Below are positions 23,180 through 32,157 of a DNA stretch of 45,759 bases, one piece after another (position 1 is the stretch's first letter; each line of letters starts with the position of its first letter). Location of the stretch: the NCBI GenBank assembly GCA_964493075.1, contig CAZBNU010000004.1, positions 1 through 45,759 of the forward strand, in the 5' to 3' direction. Source of the stretch: SLFT01 sp964493075. GTDB taxonomy: Bacteria > Hydrogenedentota > Hydrogenedentia > Hydrogenedentales > CAITNO01. A program made the translations under genes and the position numbers. The notes under the pieces were generated by a model. The model saw only the letters and a program-made list of their open reading frames with translations. It was not told the origin of the DNA and made no database searches.

Positions 23180-24784
23180 TTATTTTGTGCCTGCATACTT
23201 TGCCATCTGTTCAGCAGCCCGCATACCATCCATGGCGGCAGACATAATCCCTCCGGCGTAACCTGCCCCTTCTCCAGCGGGAAAAAGTCCCCGAATAGCA
23301 ACGCTCTGGCAGCATTCATCCCTTGTAATGCGTACTGGAGAGGAACTTCGCGTTTCCACTCCAGTAAGAACAGCATCGGGCATATCGAACCCGCGAATTT
23401 TCCTGGCCAATGCCGGGATAGCCTCACGCATAGCATCTGTAACATATCCCGGAAGGCACTCGCGCAGATCGGACAAGGTCACGCCTGGCGTATAGGAAGG
23501 GTCTACGTCGCCAAGGGTAGTAGATGCCCGACCGGCAAGCAAATCGCGAACCAGTTGCACAGGCGCTTTATAACCGCCACCACCCAATTGATAGGCCGCC
23601 TTTTCCCACTGCCGCTGAAATTCAATGCCCGCAAGGGGGTGATCATCACCATAGTCCTGAGGGCCAACACCTACCAGCAGCCCACTATTTGCGTTTGTCG
23701 CCTTTCGCGCAAAATGACTCATGCCATTGGTGGCCACCATATCCGGTTCATTGCAGGCTGCAATAACGTGGCCGCCGGGGCACATGCAGAAGGTATAGAC
23801 GCTTCTCGTATTACTGCAGTGCCAGACCGCCTTATAATCCGCTGCACCCAGAAGCGGATTCCCAGCGTGAGCGCCATACATGGCGGCATCAATGTGCTTT
23901 TGTGGATGCTCGATACGGGCGCCAATCGAAAAAGGTTTCTGGGTCATTGCAACGCCAGCAGCATAAAGCATGGCAAACGTATCGCGGGCACTGTGGCCGA
24001 TGGCCAGTAATACTCTGTCTGCGGGAATTTCTTCGGTATTATTTACAACCACCCCCTGCAAACATCCCTTATCCAAAACGAGGCCTGTGACCTGACTCTC
24101 ATACCGGATACTTCCACCAAGTTTGGTTATGGTGGCACGGAGATTCTCAATGACCCTGATAAGATTATTGGTTCCTATATGCGGTTTGCTGTTGTACTGG
24201 ATTTCTGCGGGCGCACCCGCTTCAATCAATTCACGGATAATCCACTGCTTACGGTTCTCCCGGTCCTTGACCTGGGTGTTCAACTTGCCATCCGAAAAAG
24301 CGCCTGCACCACCTTCCCCGAACAGTGCATTTGATTCCGGGTTCAACACGCCATCACGCCAGAACATACGCACATCACGCATGCGTTCGCGCACGGGTTT
24401 TCCTCTTTCCAGCAGCACTGGCTGAAACCCGAGGCGTGCCAGCAACAAGGCTCCGAACAGACCGCAAGGGCCAGCGCCTATAATCAACGGGGGCATACTT
24501 TGGCTTTGGGGCCGATCCACGAAGAACCTGTATTCCCCATCGGGTGCAAGGGACACATCGGGGTTCTCCATCACCTGCGGGGACACCCGTACTCCTTCCG
24601 CCAGCAGCACATCCACCGTGTAAGTAAAGTTGATGGCGCTGTGCATGCGGGCGTCCACCGAACGACGCACCGGTTCCGCGTTCATAACTGAATTAACAGA
24701 AACCGCCAGTATCTCGGCGGCGGCACCGCAGAGATCATCCTCACTGTGATCCAGGGGCAGAACCAGATTTTTTATTCTCAGCAT
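23180..24784 (-). CDS. FAD-dependent protein (COG2509-type dehydrogenase/halogenase-like)
   Basis: A 534-residue flavoprotein. The dinucleotide-binding GAGPCG is at 103-108 in LIIGAGPCGLFGALLL, after an N-terminal domain of about 95 residues (MLRIKNLVLPLDH). GEGGAGAFSDGKLNT, the DRVLLAIGHSARDT strand and the C-terminal GLFPAGEGAGYAGGI are characteristic of this widespread, poorly characterised group. Its reaction is not known. Naming as an uncharacterised FAD-dependent dehydrogenase is safe. The start was set at ATG 24784. A TTG at 24796 is in frame but the family N-terminus begins at MLRIK. It lies 52 nt downstream of queC on the same strand. Confidence 0.9.
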   Translation of the reverse strand: MLRIKNLVLPLDHSEDDLCGAAAEILAVSVNSVMNAEPVRRSVDARMHSAINFTYTVDVLLAEGVRVSPQVMENPDVSLAPDGEYRFFVDRPQSQSMPPLIIGAGPCGLFGALLLARLGFQPVLLERGKPVRERMRDVRMFWRDGVLNPESNALFGEGGAGAFSDGKLNTQVKDRENRKQWIIRELIEAGAPAEIQYNSKPHIGTNNLIRVIENLRATITKLGGSIRYESQVTGLVLDKGCLQGVVVNNTEEIPADRVLLAIGHSARDTFAMLYAAGVAMTQKPFSIGARIEHPQKHIDAAMYGAHAGNPLLGAADYKAVWHCSNTRSVYTFCMCPGGHVIAACNEPDMVATNGMSHFARKATNANSGLLVGVGPQDYGDDHPLAGIEFQRQWEKAAYQLGGGGYKAPVQLVRDLLAGRASTTLGDVDPSYTPGVTLSDLRECLPGYVTDAMREAIPALARKIRGFDMPDAVLTGVETRSSSPVRITRDECCQSVAIRGLFPAGEGAGYAGGIMSAAMDGMRAAEQMAKYAGTK

Positions 24785-24836
24785 TGGCAATCCCAATAAG
24801 AACGGCTTAACGCCGCAGTGAGAGACGGTTTACAGT

Positions 24837-25556
24837 TCAAGGCATATTGCTACGGTTAGTATAGGGGAGTGGGTCTGTATAGCCAAGTGATGCAAAAGCG
24901 TTTAGGCGTTCCACACAAGTGGGACACACACCGCAGGCCACTTCGCCGCCGCGATAACAACTCCAAGTCTGTGAAAAATCTACTTGCAGTTCAAGCCCAA
25001 GGCGTACATTTTCCGCCTTGGTATTGTGAATTAAAGGCGCTTCGACTATCACCCGGTTCCTGCGGTTCAGCGCTAATACCGCATTGATGCCATCGAGAAA
25101 TGGCACAGTACAATCCCAATAGCCATATTCGTCCTGTGCCTGCGCCCCGTAATATACGGAAGGCGCACCGATGCTTTCCGCATACGCCACCGCCACTGAC
25201 AATAACATCATATTCCGATTGGGCACATAGGTGGGCGGCTGATCGCGTTCCGCACTTGAAAGGGCCGTAAGATCAGGTACCGGAGCACCCTCCTGAATCA
25301 ATGATGACGATTTCTTCAGAAAACCGCCGACGCAACCCATATCAAGCGTCAGGAAGGAAACAACCCCTGCTGCATCCGCCTGAATTCTGGCACATTCCAT
25401 TTCCTTTTGATGCCGCTGGCCGTAGAAAATAGAGAGGGCAGCGACCTGTTCCACTTTCCGACGCACCAGATGCAGCAACACGCTTGAATCTATGCCACCG
25501 CTCAACAACACGACCGCGTCACAAACAGGCGTTCTGTCTTTCATAGGCGTTTCCAT
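24837..25556 (-). CDS. queC: 7-cyano-7-deazaguanine synthase
   Basis: Makes preQ0 from 7-carboxy-7-deazaguanine, ammonia and ATP, on the path to queuosine in tRNA. It has 239 residues. The PP-loop SGGIDSS is at 19-25, the IFYGQRH and VPNRNMM segments are present, and four zinc cysteines lie at C200, C208, C211 and C214 (ACGVCPTC). The start is ATG 25556, which shares one base with the TGA of exoD (TGATG), a coupled arrangement. A GTG at 25565 is less likely. No queD, queE or queF is in the window. The pairing with an ExoD-type membrane protein has no obvious functional reason. Confidence 0.95.
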   Translation of the reverse strand: METPMKDRTPVCDAVVLLSGGIDSSVLLHLVRRKVEQVAALSIFYGQRHQKEMECARIQADAAGVVSFLTLDMGCVGGFLKKSSSLIQEGAPVPDLTALSSAERDQPPTYVPNRNMMLLSVAVAYAESIGAPSVYYGAQAQDEYGYWDCTVPFLDGINAVLALNRRNRVIVEAPLIHNTKAENVRLGLELQVDFSQTWSCYRGGEVACGVCPTCVERLNAFASLGYTDPLPYTNRSNMP

Positions 25557-26236
25557 CAGCACCACAAGGCAAGGTTAGTCTTCAGAAGCGCTTCGGTCGC
25601 TGGTGTCTGATATAATAAGCCCTTGATCAGTTCTTTAAGCATATTCGCGCCTTCCATGCCAAACCATGCCACAAACCCCAGTACGGTTAAGGACAGGCAC
25701 AATCCAAGTATACACGCTGCCACGCCCGCTGCCGAAAACAGCCCGTCTTCTTCGACCATGCTCAAGCCAATCACAAAAACACCAAAAGCGGGCGCCGTAT
25801 TGGTGAGGGGAATGGGAATGCACATGGACACGCCGCACAACAGCACCATTACGCCGAGAAGACGGTAGGTAACCGGATTTTTGAACACAAATGCGAACCG
25901 TGGCCGTATAAAAAACTCGAAAATACGCAGAAAAGAAACCATCATACCGATCAAGCGCGGCTTGGTTCCGACCTGCACCTCCTTACGCAAAATCTTTTCA
26001 GGCAACCACGGAAATTCACGACGCTGAATAATCTGCACGCCCAAAACTACCAGTGCGAGCCCGCCGGGGATGGAATAACCGGGCGCGGGGATTGGAAGCG
26101 CAGACGGCAGGGCCAAAATTGCCAGCAAAATGCCGAAACTTTTCATGCTCACCCGATTCAGGATGGTCTGTATGGTAACGGGCGTACCATCCTCACTCAG
26201 AGCGAAAATAGATTGTACATTTTCCGAAAGACGCAT
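25556..26236 (-). CDS. ExoD-family membrane protein
   Basis: A 226-residue inner-membrane protein. It matches the ExoD family in order: LPSALPIPAPGYSIPGGLALVVLGVQ (charge-poor loop and helix), REFPWLPEKIL, then a central region with two or three helices (VTYRLLGVMVLLCGVSMCIPIPLTNTAPAF) and two C-terminal helices. ExoD was named from exopolysaccharide mutants of Rhizobium, and its molecular role remains unclear. The start is ATG 26236. Its TGA stop overlaps queC by one base. Several hydrophobic segments are seen by eye. Exact topology was not computed. Confidence 0.88.
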   Translation of the reverse strand: MRLSENVQSIFALSEDGTPVTIQTILNRVSMKSFGILLAILALPSALPIPAPGYSIPGGLALVVLGVQIIQRREFPWLPEKILRKEVQVGTKPRLIGMMVSFLRIFEFFIRPRFAFVFKNPVTYRLLGVMVLLCGVSMCIPIPLTNTAPAFGVFVIGLSMVEEDGLFSAAGVAACILGLCLSLTVLGFVAWFGMEGANMLKELIKGLLYQTPATEALLKTNLALWC

Positions 26237-26322
26237 TGATACTGGCCTCCGCCGGTCTTATCCGGCATAGCATTCCTTCATCAGCAGATATAGACATCCA
26301 GCACAGATGCACTGGGAAATTA

Positions 26323-27078
26323 TTAAAAAGGCAACGGCATATCACGCAGTTGCTGCAAGGTTTCATAGGCCGTCAAATCGCGATGCAGAGGCGTTATACT
26401 GACCTTACGATTTTCAATCGCTTCAAAATCCGAACCTTCCGTCACATAATGGTCTGGATGTGCGCCGCCAATCCAGTAATACACACCGCCACGAGGGTCT
26501 TCACGGGTAATGATTTCATCTTGGTAGTTTCGCCGTCCCATTCGAGTAAAAGCAACACCATTCAACTCCTCATAAGGCACATCCGGCAGGTTCACATTCA
26601 AGAATACATTTTCAGGTAACCCATGCTCAAGAATATATGCCGCAATACGGCATGCCACTTTACCGGCAGGCGCAAAATTTGCTGGTTTGTGGCTTATATT
26701 GGAAATTGCAAAAGACCGGATACCTAGCAACATGCCCTCGAATGCACCGGCAACCGTACCGGAATAGGTGACATCATCGCCGAGATTTGCACCAGCGTTG
26801 ATGCCAGACACCACCAGGTCGGGACGACGCCCCATCAGTCCGCGCACCGCAAGTATAAGACAATCCGCCGGGGTACCGTCCACCATGTGCCAGCCGGGCT
26901 TTGTCTCAATGATACGCAGGGGCTGGTGCAGGCTCACACCGTGTCCGACAGCACTTCGCTGTCGGTCAGGCGCATAAACCACAATTTCGCCCAAAGGCGC
27001 AAGTGCTTCCGCCAGCAAAACCAGTCCGGGCGCATGAATGCCATCATCATTGGTAAGTAGAATCAGTGGTTTACTCAT
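26323..27078 (-). CDS. surE: 5'/3'-nucleotidase SurE
   Basis: Metal-dependent phosphatase of nucleoside monophosphates, 251 residues. N10-D11-D12 in LLTNDDGIHAPGL are the metal ligands, and SGINAGANLGDDVTYSGTVAGA holds the nucleotide loop. The start is ATG 27078 with AAGGAT upstream. A longer reading to 27246 has no SurE homology. It lies 86 nt downstream of exoD's start, on the same strand. It may be read separately because 285 nt precede it, shared with the divergent pilT gene. Confidence 0.95.
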   Translation of the reverse strand: MSKPLILLTNDDGIHAPGLVLLAEALAPLGEIVVYAPDRQRSAVGHGVSLHQPLRIIETKPGWHMVDGTPADCLILAVRGLMGRRPDLVVSGINAGANLGDDVTYSGTVAGAFEGMLLGIRSFAISNISHKPANFAPAGKVACRIAAYILEHGLPENVFLNVNLPDVPYEELNGVAFTRMGRRNYQDEIITREDPRGGVYYWIGGAHPDHYVTEGSDFEAIENRKVSITPLHRDLTAYETLQQLRDMPLPF

Positions 27079-27257
27079 AATATCCTTATATTGATTGCGG
27101 GGGAAATAATACCTCAAGACTTTGCCGCCTGAGTGTATATAATTCAGTATTCTGGAATCAACCAAAGGCGATGCATTTGTACTGCCATGTGTCACAGAAA
27201 AGTGCAATTGACAGAAACGTTGCTCCGATGTCGGCATACTTTTCACATTTGAGGTGT

Positions 27258-27263
27258 TATACT
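27258..27263 (+). promoter_or_regulatory. Extended -10 promoter upstream of pilT
   Basis: TGT directly followed by TATACT (27258-27263) is an extended -10 element, 100 nt before pilT's ATG. No convincing -35 is at the standard distance, as extended -10 promoters allow. Confidence 0.4.
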
Positions 27264-27363
27264 GACAAGGTTAGAAAGTTGAACGAAGTGAATAAGCATT
27301 TTGGTTTTGGAGCTAAACTTATCTATTATTGTTGAAATCTTAAATAGAGAAGGCAATTTGAAA

Positions 27364-28410
27364 ATGGAAATACAGGACCTTTTTAACCTGGTGCAACAAC
27401 AGAAAGCATCAGACTTGATTCTGAGCGCGGGTGCCCCACCAATTCTGCGCATTAACGGCCAGTTGTTCAGGCATCGCACAGAACCACTCACCCCGGAACA
27501 GACCAAGAATATTGTATACAGTTTTATTACGGAAGCGCAGCGCAAACAATTTGAGGAAAAGAAAGAACTTGACTTTTCCCTAGCCGTCGGCGATCACCAC
27601 CGATTCCGTGTGAACGTCTATCGCCAGAAGGAAGCTGTTACGGCAGCACTTAGGCCTATCCCGGAGAAAATCCCATCCCTTGAAAATCTGGGACTGCCTT
27701 CTCAGGTTTCAAAACTAGCTGGGGCCAAACAGGGTTTAGTTCTCGTGACAGGACCGACTGGAAGCGGAAAAACAACAACACAGGCGGCACTTATCGACCT
27801 TATAAACACGGAACGCGCCTGCCATGTCATCACAGTGGAAGATCCGATTGAATATGTTCACAGCCATAAACGCAGTATTGTAGACCAGCGTGAAGTGGGT
27901 GGTGATACCCATAGTTTCGCCGCCGCGCTGAAATACGTACTGCGCCAAGACCCCGACGTTATACTTATTGGCGAGATGCGTGATCTTGAAACTATACAGG
28001 CGGCATTGACAGCGGCGGAAACGGGACATCTTGTGTTCGCTACGCTGCACACCAACGATGCCATTCAATCCGTTGATCGAATGATTGATGTTTTTCCTGC
28101 GGCACAACAGCAACAGATTCGTTTCCAGTTGTCCCTGACACTGCTGGCCATTATCTCCCAGCGACTGCTCCCCCTGAAATCAGGGGAAGGCCGCATACTG
28201 GCCTGTGAAATGCTCCGCAACAACACCGCCATTGCCAATCTGATCCGGGAAAACAAAACCCATCAAATTTACAGCATCGTGGAAACCAGCGGTAAGTCGG
28301 GAATGCTTACCATGGACCGGTCTGTGAAGGAGTTGTACAGCAAGGGCTTGATTCCCTATGAGGACGCAATTGCGACCATGCGCGACCCTAGGGTATTGGA
28401 TGGCGCCTAG
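27364..28410 (+). CDS. pilT: Type IV pilus retraction ATPase PilT
   Basis: Hexameric ATPase that retracts type IV pili, cytoplasmic face of the inner membrane. It has 348 residues, as in PilT. Walker A is GPTGSGKT (130-137), followed by the Asp-box region and Walker B in DVILIGEMRDLETI, then LVFATLHTNDA. The C-terminal motif reads AIANLIRE, close to the AIRNLIRE that marks PilT against PilB. The start is ATG 27364, matching the family N-terminus (MEIQDLFNLV, then ASDLIL), with AGAAGG about 11 nt upstream. A TTG six nt earlier is possible. The only other pilus genes in the window are pilD at 41628 and the MshEN-type protein at 3138. Confidence 0.95.
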   Translation: MEIQDLFNLVQQQKASDLILSAGAPPILRINGQLFRHRTEPLTPEQTKNIVYSFITEAQRKQFEEKKELDFSLAVGDHHRFRVNVYRQKEAVTAALRPIPEKIPSLENLGLPSQVSKLAGAKQGLVLVTGPTGSGKTTTQAALIDLINTERACHVITVEDPIEYVHSHKRSIVDQREVGGDTHSFAAALKYVLRQDPDVILIGEMRDLETIQAALTAAETGHLVFATLHTNDAIQSVDRMIDVFPAAQQQQIRFQLSLTLLAIISQRLLPLKSGEGRILACEMLRNNTAIANLIRENKTHQIYSIVETSGKSGMLTMDRSVKELYSKGLIPYEDAIATMRDPRVLDGA

Positions 28411-28448
28411 CCCACCCCTATATAAAGGATAACTTTTTCAGTAGCGGC

Positions 28449-28478
28449 TTGCAGGGATACTGCGTGGTAGGGTATAAC
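28449..28478 (+). promoter_or_regulatory. Predicted sigma70-type promoter of the glycosyltransferase-TPR-SGNH unit
   Basis: TTGCAG (28449-28454), an 18-nt spacer and TATAAC (28473-28478) lie 34 nt before the start codon at 28513. Confidence 0.5.
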
Positions 28479-28512
28479 TTACACAACAATAAATCACGTT
28501 CAGGATACCGAA

Positions 28513-29987
28513 ATGCCCTATCATCATGACATTCCGAAGCCATGCGCAGCAATAAAGACTGACGAAAAACAACCGATTACATCTTCGACTTCTTTCAGAT
28601 GGCTGGTCCCGTTCCTGATGATTGTGGCACTCGGCTTAAGTGTGCGGCTGCTGCACATCACAAGCGAGAGTGTGTGGTGGGATGAGTTCGCTACAGTGGC
28701 CTTTCTTGAACCACCTCGATCATCCTCGGAGTCGCCTGAGTATGAACGTTGGAACCAACAGGTTATCCGGCATTCCTCTCCGACACTAGGGGCATTTTTA
28801 TCACAGAACAGACTGGTTGATCCTGCAGCCATGCCGCTTTACTTGAGTATGGAATACTACTGGAACACCTATATCAGCCAATCCATTGTATCCTTGCGGT
28901 TAATGTCCGTTTTTATCAGCATGGGTATCCTCGTATTTGTTTTTATGATTGGACGCAAGATGTTCAACACCAATGCCGGTCTTATTGCAATGCTGTGTAT
29001 TGCCCTGTCGCCCATCCATGTGCAGTTTGCAAAAGAAATCCGCATGTACGGACTCATGACTTTATTTGCCGCAGCGCTGGTATATATTTTCTACCATCTG
29101 TATGAAGATAAAGGAAAGCGCTGGTGGGGGCTTTATGCCGTTGTGGCCCTGTTGCTCTCCTGGACCCATCCTTTTGCTTTGCTACTTCCCTTTTCGCTGG
29201 GCGTATTTTGGCTGACTTCAAACCCAAGAGATTTGCGGCGCCTGTTTGTCTGGAGTCTGTTGAACGCTGCAGTGCTGCTCCCTGCGGCACTCTACGTTCT
29301 CTCCATACAGTTCTGGGGCGAGGACAGTACCAGCGGCTGGATGCGCGTCCCGAGCGTTTCCGAACTTTTCGCCGACATACTGGCAGACGATGCCATCGGC
29401 ATGACCTATCAGGTCAATGCCACGCCTGCGGTGTGGGAAATGCTGGTAAGCGCAGAATCGGCACGCCACATTCTTTCCTGGCGGTGGATGGCAGGGAACT
29501 TCATGACAGTCCTGATTCTAGCAGCCCTTGCATGGCTTTTTATTGCGGCTTACAGAAACTATGCGAAAGCGCCTGAAGCATCCGCAAAAAGTATAACGTC
29601 AGCGGCAACATTACGCTGGGCCTATCTACTGCTCCTTTGGCTGATTCTGCCGCCGCTTGTTCTTTACGGCATGTCCCTTTTCTGGCGTCCCTGCATCATG
29701 CCGCGATATACGGTACATTGTTCGCTGGCCCTTTACCTCATGGTGGGTGGGGCAATTTCACTGGTTCCCGTGCGTATGCTTCGGATTGCGGCCGTCACCC
29801 TAGTTTGCCTTTTCTACGGTTACCAGCAAACCCTTATGGCGGGCGAAGCGCAACATCCGGACTGGTACGGTGCAAGGGATCATATCCGTGCTACTGCAAG
29901 TGATAACGAACTTATTCTCGTACACAACTGGCTTTGGAAGCGGGTTTTCGCCTATAACATGGGGCCGTCGCCACATATTGTGGGCTA
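28513..29987 (+). CDS. GT-C (PMT/ArnT-type, GT39) membrane glycosyltransferase, 3' part lost in assembly gap
   Basis: At least 491 residues before the gap. After a cytoplasmic N-terminus (about 28 residues), hydrophobic helices alternate with loops. The first external loop has ESVWWDEF with D57-E58, the acidic pair typical of GT-C transferases that use polyprenyl-phosphate sugars. A later loop has KEIRMYGLM, as in PMT-like proteins. Such enzymes add mannose, arabinose or other sugars to lipids or proteins outside the membrane. The start is ATG 28513 with AGGA eight nt upstream. The frame after the gap differs from that before it, as expected if the gap length is arbitrary. Whether the TPR segment beyond is the same polypeptide cannot be told. 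The downstream partner is an SGNH hydrolase. Confidence 0.85.
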
Positions 29988-30087
29988 NNNNNNNNNNNNN
30001 NNNNNNNNNNNNNNNNNNNNNNNNNNNNNNNNNNNNNNNNNNNNNNNNNNNNNNNNNNNNNNNNNNNNNNNNNNNNNNNNNNNNNNN
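29988..30087. other. Assembly gap, 100 N
   Basis: Exactly 100 N, the conventional value for a gap of unknown length. It interrupts the GT39-type gene. Lengths and frames across it are not reliable. Confidence 0.99.
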
Positions 30088-30089
30088 TG

Positions 30090-30551
30090 GCATTGGAATA
30101 CTGGCGCGAGGGACGTTATGAAACTGCCGTGGCTCTGGCCGGTTACGCCAACCAGATTTATCCTGACTATGCCCGTGCGTGGTCCTATAAGGGCATGGCA
30201 TACAAGGAACTTGGACAGATGGAGGAAGCACTGGAATCACTGCAGAAAGCAGTTGCCATTGACCGACTCGATTATCCGTGGTCGCACATTAACATCGCCA
30301 TGCTTTTGGTGGACCTAGAACGCTACGATGAGGCGTTGAATGCGGCGCTGCGCGCATTGGAAGTACTGCCCGAAGACGCCTGGGGATACGCCATGCTGGG
30401 CCGTGCGCATTTCGGATTGGGGGAATACGAAGACGCCCTTATTTTCCTGAAAAAGGCGGCAACCCTGAATCCCGACGACCTGCGCATACAGCAGATGCTG
30501 CAAGATGCAGAAAAAGCAATAGCGCCTGTCAGAGACCGCAATGATGAATAG
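30090..30551 (+). CDS. TPR-repeat segment, 5' part in assembly gap
   Basis: An open frame enters from the gap and ends at TAG 30551. It covers about 153 residues and holds some four TPR units, for example YETAVALAGYANQIYPDYARAW followed by YKGMAYKELGQMEEALESL, and WGYAMLGRAHFGLGEYEDAL. It may be the C-terminal part of the GT39-type protein, since membrane glycosyltransferases with C-terminal TPRs are known, or a separate TPR gene. The reading before the gap ends in another frame. It overlaps the SGNH hydrolase gene by 11 nt, so translation is coupled. Confidence 0.85.
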   Translation, partial: ALEYWREGRYETAVALAGYANQIYPDYARAWSYKGMAYKELGQMEEALESLQKAVAIDRLDYPWSHINIAMLLVDLERYDEALNAALRALEVLPEDAWGYAMLGRAHFGLGEYEDALIFLKKAATLNPDDLRIQQMLQDAEKAIAPVRDRNDE

Positions 30552-32100
30552 GCTGAAACACAGCCTGTTCTACGCCATCACGCTGCTGTTGTGGTTCGCG
30601 GTGATCCTTGCTGCACTGGAAGTATGGCCGCGCCTGCAGTGGTATCTTACGGAAGCAACGAACCCTTACTTGCTTTCACGGAATCAAGGAACCCCGTGGC
30701 CTGCACAAGGGGAAGACCAGAAAGTTTCTACTTCAAAGGAAAAGCGTCTTATTGGGCGCGGAAAGTCTCAAACGCCGCTTTCTGTAATTATACCGGAGCA
30801 GGAACTTTCGCAGCGACTTCCTTTCTTTTTTGACTATGAAGACCCTGAGCGTTATCTCTTTGCCAATGTGTTTAATCTTCATGTTTTTTTGCTTCGCAGA
30901 GACGGCACCCTTACACTCTCCTATTCCATACCTGATTATGGGGGCACTGACACGATAGACCGTTATGTGAAGGAAGCAGACGTGAAGCATGTCATGGATG
31001 CAATGAACAATCATTCTGCATGGATGGGTAGAATTCATTTCGTGAAAAAATCGGATGATATTTCTTTCGATTCTTTCGGTTACTGCCTTGTATTGTCCAA
31101 AGACGTACGGCCCCAATCGGGAAGAACCGGCGAGGTATGGATATTTTTCAGACGGCCAGAATTGACCCATGAGGTTCCAGCAGACTCGATGTGGGAACTG
31201 CCTTTCATGGCCTATAAAAAACAGTTTACAAAACAGGGGCGTACGGGTATTCTGGGTACCCGTGAGGACTACTACATCAACAACTTCGGATTTCGGGATT
31301 ATGACATCATCCTGCCCAAACCCCAAGGGGTGTATCGTATCCTTTGTGCTGGCGCCTCCACCACAGAAGAAGGCGTCACAAACGACCGCACGTATCCTGC
31401 CCTGCTGGAAAACATACTTAACAAGCATTTCGGAGGCAATTCAATAGATGTCATCAACTGCGGCATATCAGGTATGAACGCCATGAAACATCGTATGCGA
31501 TTCCCGGATTATGCGGCACTTTCCCCGGACATGCTGATCATCTATAACGCCGTGAACGATATATGCCATCAACTGCTACCGCTATTCGTAAACGAAGCCA
31601 CCCCAAGGCAGCAACAACTGCGAAGCTCCCGTTTCATAACCCACTACTTCAACGATGCCCTTCTGCCTTCGGACACACGAATTCGGGAGGCAATCACAAC
31701 GCGGATCATGCCAAATCTGCGATACATCATTGAGGAAAGCCATAAGCGGCAAATCAAGGTGGCGTTGTGCAGTTTTGCTGCGCCGTCCCCAGAAGACCTG
31801 ACCAACAAAGAACGCGCGTACTATAACTACCTGACCCTAAAAGAATGGGGGGGGAGTTTCGTTACCTTTGACAGTTACCTGCAAATACTCTCCCTCTATA
31901 ACGAAGAATTGCGAAAACTCAGCGAAGCAGAAAACTGCCTTTACATTCCGGTATCCGAAAACTTGACAGGGAATGCCGTCCAGTTTGGCGATATATGCCA
32001 CCTGCGCGCTCCCGGCATCCAGCGCAAGGCTGCAATAGTTTCAGAAACCCTTGTGCCCTTCCTGGAAACTGCAATTTTTGACCAGCAAAGCGCGTCATGA
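30541..32100 (+). CDS. Membrane-anchored SGNH/GDSL hydrolase
   Basis: A 519-residue protein with one N-terminal transmembrane helix (about 8-26, LFYAITLLLWFAVILAALEV), then about 230 residues of unclear nature, then an SGNH domain from about 265. Block I is S273 in CAGASTTEEG, block II is NCGISGM, block III is YNAVNDI with N339/D340, and block V is D484-I-C-H487 (D-x-x-H). All four SGNH positions are thus present. The family removes or transfers acyl groups on glycans or lipids. The position after a GT-C transferase suggests acylation or deacylation of a cell-surface glycan. The start is ATG 30541, with a second ATG at 30544. Both lie in the 11-nt overlap with the TPR frame. Confidence 0.88.
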   Translation: MMNRLKHSLFYAITLLLWFAVILAALEVWPRLQWYLTEATNPYLLSRNQGTPWPAQGEDQKVSTSKEKRLIGRGKSQTPLSVIIPEQELSQRLPFFFDYEDPERYLFANVFNLHVFLLRRDGTLTLSYSIPDYGGTDTIDRYVKEADVKHVMDAMNNHSAWMGRIHFVKKSDDISFDSFGYCLVLSKDVRPQSGRTGEVWIFFRRPELTHEVPADSMWELPFMAYKKQFTKQGRTGILGTREDYYINNFGFRDYDIILPKPQGVYRILCAGASTTEEGVTNDRTYPALLENILNKHFGGNSIDVINCGISGMNAMKHRMRFPDYAALSPDMLIIYNAVNDICHQLLPLFVNEATPRQQQLRSSRFITHYFNDALLPSDTRIREAITTRIMPNLRYIIEESHKRQIKVALCSFAAPSPEDLTNKERAYYNYLTLKEWGGSFVTFDSYLQILSLYNEELRKLSEAENCLYIPVSENLTGNAVQFGDICHLRAPGIQRKAAIVSETLVPFLETAIFDQQSAS

Positions 32101-32157
32101 TACAGTAATAATGTCAACGCTTCCATGGCCAGACACATCAAACAGGAGATAGAAACA

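Noticed and set aside
22982..24010. Long open frame opposite the RlmB-like and FAD-protein genes
   Set aside because: No family pattern, and it lies wholly opposite well-supported genes. Chance antisense frame.
28513..30318. Reading the glycosyltransferase straight through the 100-N gap
   Set aside because: The continuation after the gap in that frame is nonsense, whereas another frame gives TPR repeats. The gap length is arbitrary.
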